Position numbers and translations under genes: made by a program. The notes beneath the pieces were generated by a model. It saw only the letters and a list, made by a program, of their open reading frames with translations, was not told the origin of the DNA and searched no databases. From an uncultured Demequina sp. (GTDB taxonomy: Bacteria; Actinomycetota; Actinomycetes; Actinomycetales; Demequinaceae), in assembly GCA_937925595.1 (NCBI GenBank), contig CALALQ010000137.1:1-32075 (forward strand): a DNA stretch of 32,075 nucleotides, in the 5' to 3' direction. Shown piece after piece: positions 26,970-32,075 of this stretch. Every line of letters begins with the position of its first letter. Positions within the stretch are counted from its first letter, which is position 1.

Positions 26970-29900
26970 TCACGCGCCACCTCCAAAACGGGTGGCGCGG
27001 GCCAGCAGTTCGGCCAGCTCCAGGTTCTTGCTGACCTCGGCCCAGTCCGGCGCCTGCGACACGGGGCCCTGCAGGTAGTACGGGCCTTCGGTGCTGTCGT
27101 CTTCGTTGACCAGGACGATGGCCAGCCAGAACTGGTCGGGCTTGTTCAACGCCGCGATAATTTCGTTCTTGGTCAAGGTGATCGTGCTGGCGCCCTTGGC
27201 GCGGCCCTTCACTTCGATCAGGCGGTCGTCCGGCAGGGTGGCGCCATCGGGCGGCACCGCCGAGGTGATGTCCCAGCCGCACTTCTCCGCCGATACGTCG
27301 CGGGGGCTGAACCCCATCGCGCGCTCGGCTGCTGCCACCGCGTCCATCGCCAGTTGTTCGATGCGCGAGCGCGCCAGCGGATCGACGCTGTGCGTCGCTG
27401 GCGTGGCCGTGGTCTGACCGGCCTGGAACCAGCCAGCCGGCACGACCAACGCACCACCTACGATCCTGGGCGATGCCGGCACGATGTGGCGTTGTGCTTC
27501 CAGCTCCTGGAGGCGAGCGGCACGGCGTGCGGTCAGTTCTTCCGCACGGCGGATCAGGTTCTCCGGCTGGACCCGCGGCTGCTTGCCGGCCCGCACTTCC
27601 TCCTGCAGCGCGATGGCGCGATGGGAGAGGAAGTTGATCTCGCGGGTCAGCCGCTCATGCACGGCCTGGCTGACCTTGTCGATGTGACGCAGACGGCGGT
27701 CGCGCACGGCGGACAGGTGCTTGGGCACCAGCTGCCCGCCGGCCCATTCCAGCGCACGCTGTTCGAGGCCCTGATCCAGCCAGGCTGCGTCGAGCAGGGG
27801 CTTGGCCTGTTCGGTCTCCGTCTCGTTCGCCGGACGCAGGTCCAGGTGCGGTGCCCAGCCGGCAAACGTGGCCTCGCCATTCGGCGTGATCCGCAGGAAC
27901 TGGACCTCGCGCGAGACCGTGCGCTCGGCGGCACCCGTTCCCTCGCGAACCTCGTGATCCACCATCAGCAGCAGATGCGGTTCGCTGCCCAGGTCTGTGG
28001 GATCGACCAGCACACTGCCCTGCTTCAAGGCGGGCAGGCAGGCCTCCAGGGTCATGTCGATGACGGCACCCATCAGCGGATGCGCTGGATGGATCAGATC
28101 GGCCATCGGCTTGTGGAGTTGCCGGATGTCGCCCTTCTCGAAACACACCCGCGCGTACTTCGGCAGCACCGGCTGGCGGGTCTGGCCGATCCGGCGGTCG
28201 CGCTCGCGGATGGCTGCGGGGACGTGCGGCAGTTCGTAGCGGCCCTTCTCGCGCAGGCGGGCATCGCCGCCCAGTTGCTCGAAGGCCTTCAGGAAGAAGG
28301 CGCGGATGAAGTGCGGTTGCAGCTTGCGCGCCTCGGCCTTGTCCATCTCCTCCTTGATGGCGTGCAGCGCGTCCAGGCCCATGTGGTTGTCCACCAGCGC
28401 GTTGCGCCGGAAGATTTCCATCAGCTTGGCGGAGTCCAGGCTGTTGTCGATGACCTTGAACAGGTCGCGCTGGACGTCCTCGCGCTCGCCGTAGCGGATG
28501 GCGTCCCACAGCAGGTCTTTCAGCGGCTTGCCGTTGAACGCCTCGCCCAGCACATCGAACACGCGGCCACCCAGGGCCTGGCGTTCGATCTCGATCTTCT
28601 CGAACAGGCGCTGGAACACGGCGCCCTCGCGGGTCTTGTCGGCCACCAGGTTCCACAGGTGGCAGATTTCGCGCTGGCCGATGCGGTGGATGCGACCGAA
28701 GCGCTGTTCCAGCCGGTTCGGGTTCCAGGGCAGGTCGTAGTTGACCATCAGGTTGGCGTTCTGGAGGTTGACGCCCTCGCCTGCAGCGTCGGTGGCCAGC
28801 AGGACCTGGACGTCCTTGTTCTGGCGGAACTCCTCCTGGACGCGACGGCGCTCGTCGCGGTTGGTGCCACCGTGGATCTGGACCACGGCCTCCGGCCTGC
28901 CGAGCAGGCTGGTGATCTTGCTGGCCAGATAGGCCAGGGTGTCGCGGTGTTCGGTGAAGATGATGATCTTGCGACGGTTGCCGTTGCCGTCGAACATCAA
29001 CTCGCTGTCCTGCAGGATCTGCGACAACTGGCGCCACTTCTGGTCATTGCCGCTGTCGTAGAGCGCCCGGGCTTCGGCTTCCAGCGAGCGCAGGGTAAAC
29101 AGCTCGGCCTCCATCTCGACGATGGTGTCAGCGGTACTGGCTTGCTCCACCGCCTGGTCGGCAACGTTCTCGAAGTCCTCCGGCGACAGCTCGTCCTCGG
29201 CCTCGTCCAGATCGTCCGGCACATCAATGGCCACCACCTTGCCGTAGATGGGGCGCTCTTCGCCGGCCCGGTTGCCACGGGCGATCAGCTTCGTCTCCTC
29301 CAGCCGCTCTTCCAGACGCTTGCGACGACGCATGAGCGACTGGTAGATGGCCGCGGGACTGGAGGCCAGGCGGCGCTGCAACTGCGTCAGCGCAAATCCA
29401 ATACTGGTGCGCTGCTTGCCATCCAGCTGCTCGGCCCGGTTCCACTCGTTGCGCACGTAGTCCGAGACGTGCGCATACAGCGCCTCCTCGGCCGGCGAGA
29501 GATCGTAGTTGGCGGTGTAGGCCAGGCGCGGCGGGAACAGCTTGGTGCCGTCGAACTTGAGCAGTTCCTCCTTCACCAGGCGGCGCATCAGGTCCGACAC
29601 GTCCACGCGCGTGGCGCCCTCGCGGAACTTGCCGTAGAAGCGGTCACCATCCAGCAGCGCCATGAACAGCTGGAAGTCCTCTTCCTTGCCGTTGTGCGGG
29701 GTGGCCGTCATCAGCAGGAAGTGGCGCGAGATCGAGCCGAGCAGTTCGGCCAGCTCGTAGCGCTGTGTCTTCTTGACCTCGCCACCGGAGAAGCTGGCTG
29801 CGCACTTGTGCGCCTCGTCGATGATGATCAAGTCCCAGTGCGATGCGCGCAGCTTCTCCTTCAGGTCGTCGTTGCGCGCCAGCTGGTCCAGCCGCGCGAT

Positions 29901-30503
29901 CATGCGGTCGGTCTGGGTGAAGGCGTTGCCGTTGGCGGACAGTTCCTGCTGCTCACGGCTGAACAGCGTGAACTCCAGGCCGAACTTGTCGCGCAACTCG
30001 TCCTGCCACTGGCCGGACAGCGAGCCCGGCGACACCACCAGGATCCGCTGCGCGTCCGAGCGCATGATCAGCTCACGGATGAGCAAACCCGCCATGATGG
30101 TCTTGCCCGCACCGGGGTCGTCGGCCAAAACGAACCTGAGGGGCTGGCGCGGCAGCATGGCCTCGTAGACCGCCGAGATCTGGTGCGGCAGCGGCTCCAC
30201 GTCCGAGGTGTGCACGGCCATCATCGGGTCGAACAGGTGGGCGAAGCGGATGCGCAGCGCTTCGGCGGCCAGTTGGAAGGCCTCGCCGCTAGCGGCGAAG
30301 GACCAAGGACGGGTCGCAGTCGCCTCGGCCAGCGCGGACTCGTCGTCCCGGAACAGCATCCGCTCGGCGATGGTCCCCGCTGGAGTGCGGTAGACCAGGC
30401 TGATGGCGTCCGTGCCTGCAGGGGTGGCGACGACCACTTCCACCGGCCCAGCGGGGTCCACCCCTACCAGCCGTTGCCCCCTGGAAATGTCCTCGATCTT
30501 CAA
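26970..30503 (-). CDS. SNF2-type helicase with DUF3883-like C-terminus, 1177 aa
   Basis: This superfamily 2 translocase heads the defence gene set. Visible motifs are motif I DDPGAGKT (128-135), DEAH (229-232), TATPHNGKEEDF, and in the second lobe TDAAGEGVNLQ and RFGRIHRIGQ (about 600). A long helical region follows. The C-terminal part (about 1050-1140) resembles DUF3883, a PD-(D/E)xK-related fold, with KCGWDI followed by LIEVKGRAKG and a K-x-E helix. This combination suggests DNA translocation joined to recognition or cleavage. A TAAAAT box lies at 30539-30534, about 30 bases before ATG 30503; no matching -35 is evident. The ribosome-binding site is modest. Confidence 0.9.
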   Translation of the reverse strand: MKIEDISRGQRLVGVDPAGPVEVVVATPAGTDAISLVYRTPAGTIAERMLFRDDESALAEATATRPWSFAASGEAFQLAAEALRIRFAHLFDPMMAVHTSDVEPLPHQISAVYEAMLPRQPLRFVLADDPGAGKTIMAGLLIRELIMRSDAQRILVVSPGSLSGQWQDELRDKFGLEFTLFSREQQELSANGNAFTQTDRMIARLDQLARNDDLKEKLRASHWDLIIIDEAHKCAASFSGGEVKKTQRYELAELLGSISRHFLLMTATPHNGKEEDFQLFMALLDGDRFYGKFREGATRVDVSDLMRRLVKEELLKFDGTKLFPPRLAYTANYDLSPAEEALYAHVSDYVRNEWNRAEQLDGKQRTSIGFALTQLQRRLASSPAAIYQSLMRRRKRLEERLEETKLIARGNRAGEERPIYGKVVAIDVPDDLDEAEDELSPEDFENVADQAVEQASTADTIVEMEAELFTLRSLEAEARALYDSGNDQKWRQLSQILQDSELMFDGNGNRRKIIIFTEHRDTLAYLASKITSLLGRPEAVVQIHGGTNRDERRRVQEEFRQNKDVQVLLATDAAGEGVNLQNANLMVNYDLPWNPNRLEQRFGRIHRIGQREICHLWNLVADKTREGAVFQRLFEKIEIERQALGGRVFDVLGEAFNGKPLKDLLWDAIRYGEREDVQRDLFKVIDNSLDSAKLMEIFRRNALVDNHMGLDALHAIKEEMDKAEARKLQPHFIRAFFLKAFEQLGGDARLREKGRYELPHVPAAIRERDRRIGQTRQPVLPKYARVCFEKGDIRQLHKPMADLIHPAHPLMGAVIDMTLEACLPALKQGSVLVDPTDLGSEPHLLLMVDHEVREGTGAAERTVSREVQFLRITPNGEATFAGWAPHLDLRPANETETEQAKPLLDAAWLDQGLEQRALEWAGGQLVPKHLSAVRDRRLRHIDKVSQAVHERLTREINFLSHRAIALQEEVRAGKQPRVQPENLIRRAEELTARRAARLQELEAQRHIVPASPRIVGGALVVPAGWFQAGQTTATPATHSVDPLARSRIEQLAMDAVAAAERAMGFSPRDVSAEKCGWDITSAVPPDGATLPDDRLIEVKGRAKGASTITLTKNEIIAALNKPDQFWLAIVLVNEDDSTEGPYYLQGPVSQAPDWAEVSKNLELAELLARATRFGGGA

Positions 30504-30562
30504 CCCATCGGTCCCCTATATCTATGGAGTGGCATTTTAGAGTGCCGCATGACGCTTCCGGA

Positions 30563-30631
30563 CGTCTCAGCTTCAACTGAGACGCACCAAAGAATGCTGA
30601 AACAACCCCCTGATACCAGCCCCCGGTATCA
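30563..30631. promoter_or_regulatory. Two perfect inverted repeats before the defence gene set
   Basis: CGTCTCAG (30563-30570) pairs with CTGAGACG (30577-30584). CTGATACC (30610-30617) pairs with GGTATCAG (30625-30632). They fill the 160-bp gap between the helix-turn-helix gene and the helicase. They could be operators of the helix-turn-helix protein or a terminator that insulates the two units; neither has a clear U-run. Confidence 0.5.
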
Positions 30632-30663
30632 GCACTTGAGATCATCGCCGTGAGGTCGGCTGG

Positions 30664-31155
30664 CTACAAGCCGGAAGGCTCTTCGTCGCAGGACTCAGGC
30701 CTACGCACCCGAGCGGCGACTTCCATCAAGCCAGCCCTGCGGCGCTCCGCACGTTCCAGCAGGAAGGCACGCACCTGCTCGTCATAGAGATCCTGGGCCC
30801 GCTGGTTCAGCGCATCGGCAGTCTCGATATCGCCCAGCGCCCGGGCCACCTGCGCCCAGAAGCGGTCGCGATGGTAGTTCATGACGACGGCCTTGCGCCG
30901 CCGGGCACCGCCCACGATGACGGGTGGCGGTGGGATTTGCGGTGCTTTGGGGGTGGGCTCCAACTGTTCGGCCAAGTCGGGAAGCGGCATTTTCCACGTG
31001 CCGTCACGCTTCACAGCACCGGGAAGATCCCCATTGCGCATCCGCTCGCGCACCGTGTACGGGTGCTGCATCAAGACCTTGGCCGTCTCTTCTGCTGACA
31101 AATGCGTCTTCCCCGGCCATTGCCGGATCAACAGATCGAGCATGCGTTCGGACAT
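30664..31155 (-). CDS. Helix-turn-helix protein, excisionase/AlpA-like N-terminus, 163 aa
   Basis: Residues about 17-58 (LSAEETAKVLMQHPYTVRERMRNGDLPGAVKRDGTWKM) have the layout of winged helix-turn-helix proteins of the excisionase/MerR type: a helix-turn-helix, then a G-rich wing with a Trp. The C-terminal half is Pro-rich, then helical and charged. Its ATG overlaps the stop of the carried HAD gene (TGATG at 31157-31153), so its translation depends on that gene. It could direct excision at attR or regulate the defence gene set downstream; both are inference from position and fold. Confidence 0.75.
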   Translation of the reverse strand: MSERMLDLLIRQWPGKTHLSAEETAKVLMQHPYTVRERMRNGDLPGAVKRDGTWKMPLPDLAEQLEPTPKAPQIPPPPVIVGGARRRKAVVMNYHRDRFWAQVARALGDIETADALNQRAQDLYDEQVRAFLLERAERRRAGLMEVAARVRRPESCDEEPSGL

Positions 31156-31859
31156 CAGGCCCCCGACATCATCCTGTCCAGAGCCTCGCTGATCCGACCT
31201 GCGCCGTCCACTTCCACGACACGGCCCGCACCGTCGAAGTCGTACAGAACCTCATGCTCCCACGTGGCGTGATACGGCATATACACCCCCCATCCGCCCA
31301 GCTCGATGACAGGCGCGATATCCGATTTCAGGGAGTTGCCCACCATGGCGAACTCATCGGGCTGGACCTCGAACTCTTCCAGCAGCCGGCGGTAGGTGGC
31401 CACGTCCTTCTCGGACACGATCTCGATGCGCTGGAACGCGGTCAATCCGCACAGCGCCACCTTCCGCTCTTGGTGAAACAGATCCCCCTTGGTGATCAGG
31501 ACAACGCGGAAGCGCTGGGCGACCTGCTCGACGGCCTCGGCAATCCCGGGCAACAACTCCACGGGATGGACCAGCAGGTCCTTGCCCATGTCCATGATCG
31601 TGCGGATGTCCTTGGCCTCGATCCGACCACCCGTCAGGTCGATGGCCGCTTCCACCATCGACAGGATCATGCCCTTCACGCCGTAGCCGTACTGGGCCAG
31701 GTTGCCGCGCTCGGTGGCCAGGAGCTGCGCGCGCAGCCCCGCGGAGTCCAGGTCGATGTAGCGGGCGATGATCGCCTCGAAATCGATCTGCGCCTGGTCG
31801 TAGAACTCCTGGCTGCGCCACAGCGTGTCGTCCCCGTCAAACCCAACAATCTGGATCAT
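31155..31859 (-). CDS. Element-borne HAD-family hydrolase, 234 aa
   Basis: HAD hydrolases use an Asp nucleophile for phosphate transfer. The motifs are FDGDDTLW (residues 7-14, with the Asp pair), VLITKGD (motif II) and VGNSLKSDI near the end, so the enzyme looks intact and full length. It is homologous to the split host gene but clearly diverged: the host reads AAELPVVLITKGDLFHQEAKIAASGL where this reads AQRFRVVLITKGDLFHQERKVALCGL. ATG 31859 is chosen at motif I with GGGGGCGG upstream. It also overlaps (ATGA) the stop of the frame entering from the host 5' fragment. At 31467-31481 the LFHQE codons are recoded, matching the attachment core at 12 of 15 bases. It most likely substitutes for the disrupted host enzyme. 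Confidence 0.9.
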   Translation of the reverse strand: MIQIVGFDGDDTLWRSQEFYDQAQIDFEAIIARYIDLDSAGLRAQLLATERGNLAQYGYGVKGMILSMVEAAIDLTGGRIEAKDIRTIMDMGKDLLVHPVELLPGIAEAVEQVAQRFRVVLITKGDLFHQERKVALCGLTAFQRIEIVSEKDVATYRRLLEEFEVQPDEFAMVGNSLKSDIAPVIELGGWGVYMPYHATWEHEVLYDFDGAGRVVEVDGAGRISEALDRMMSGA

Positions 31860-32075
31860 GCCGCCCCCGAAACCGTGGCAAAACCGGGGCAATTTTGGGC
31901 TACATCCGGCTCCATCGGACTACATGAACGCCCCTTGCCCCGGCGCCGCCTCAAGGAGCAATTCATAAAATTCAATCGTTTACGGCTCTTGGCACGCCTC
32001 CTGCATGGGGGTGCCTTCTGTTCCTGGTGGAACAGGTCACCCTTGGTGATCAGCACCACCGGCAGTTCGGCCGCG
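31856..32075 (-). pseudogene. Host HAD-family hydrolase, 5' portion running into the element
   Basis: From the right edge the minus strand reads AAELPVVLITKGDLFHQE in frame up to attR. It then continues into element sequence with an unrelated basic tail (QKAPPCRRRAKSRKR onwards) and stops at TGA 31858-31856. The HAD motif II is cut from its C-terminal partner, so this hybrid should be inactive. The stop overlaps the start of the carried HAD gene by ATGA, so host ribosomes translating the fragment would arrive at that start. Confidence 0.85.
32021..32035. repeat. attR core (15-bp direct repeat)
   Basis: TTCCTGGTGGAACAG is identical to attL at 41-55. The distance between equivalent positions is 31,980 bp, the size of the integrated element. 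The core encodes LFHQE on the minus strand. Confidence 0.85.

Noticed and set aside
26758..27282. Minus-strand frame with repeated RETP..GRRAGDAI peptide
   Set aside because: It lies in another frame of the helicase 3' end and reads through the two structured repeats; the peptide repetition simply reflects the DNA repeats.
26955..30653. 1232-residue plus-strand frame opposite the helicase
   Set aside because: It is an antisense shadow; the minus-strand frame contains all SF2 helicase motifs.

Overview
The window is a complete integrated mobile element of about 32 kb with a few dozen bases of host chromosome on each side. GC-rich coding sequence and the gene families present suggest a gammaproteobacterium, most likely a Xanthomonadaceae member (Xanthomonas, Stenotrophomonas or Lysobacter type); this is an inference from general resemblance. 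The element is bounded by a perfect 15-bp direct repeat, TTCCTGGTGGAACAG, at 41-55 and 32021-32035. Both copies lie in the LFHQE codons of a host HAD-family hydrolase gene on the minus strand. The 5' part of that gene enters the window at the right edge and its 3' part leaves at the left edge, so integration has split it.

Layout from left to right: attL and a tyrosine integrase broken by a one-base frameshift in a run of seven C (131-1562); a four-gene minus-strand operon with a DUF4258-like protein and a ribbon-helix-helix protein behind a promoter with a palindromic operator (1726-3768); a mobilisation block with MobF relaxase-helicase, TraD-type coupling protein, small accessory protein and candidate oriT (3878-8852) but no type IV secretion genes, so the element looks mobilisable rather than self-transmissible; a plus-strand HNH-like zinc protein (9039-10085); a block of small accessory genes, an ArdC antirestriction protein, a RadC/JAMM protein and an ArdC-N-like protein (10030-14261); a replication module with an SF3 helicase, a small RHH protein and iteron-like repeats (14359-16657); and three small unknown genes (16677-17525).

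The right half (17640-30503) is one long minus-strand gene set that looks like a DNA-modification defence system. In transcription order it holds an SNF2 helicase with a DUF3883-like tail, a NYN-domain RNase, a 122-aa unknown, a DUF1156 DNA methyltransferase, a gamma-glutamylcyclotransferase-like protein, a 186-aa unknown, a secreted two-repeat protein, a DUF499 ATPase and a final unknown protein with a probable frameshift. Most neighbours from the NYN gene onwards overlap or lie within about 15 bases. Between the helicase and NYN genes is a plus-strand promoter followed by two tandem structured repeats with a compensatory base-pair change, which look like a pair of small RNAs.

The most striking feature is at the right end. 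The element carries its own full-length, diverged HAD hydrolase gene, in which the codons matching the attachment core are synonymously recoded. The interrupted host reading frame runs through attR and stops on an ATGA overlap with the start codon of this carried gene, whose own stop overlaps (TGATG) the start of a helix-turn-helix gene. Integration therefore appears to replace the destroyed host gene under host expression signals and to couple an element regulator to it.
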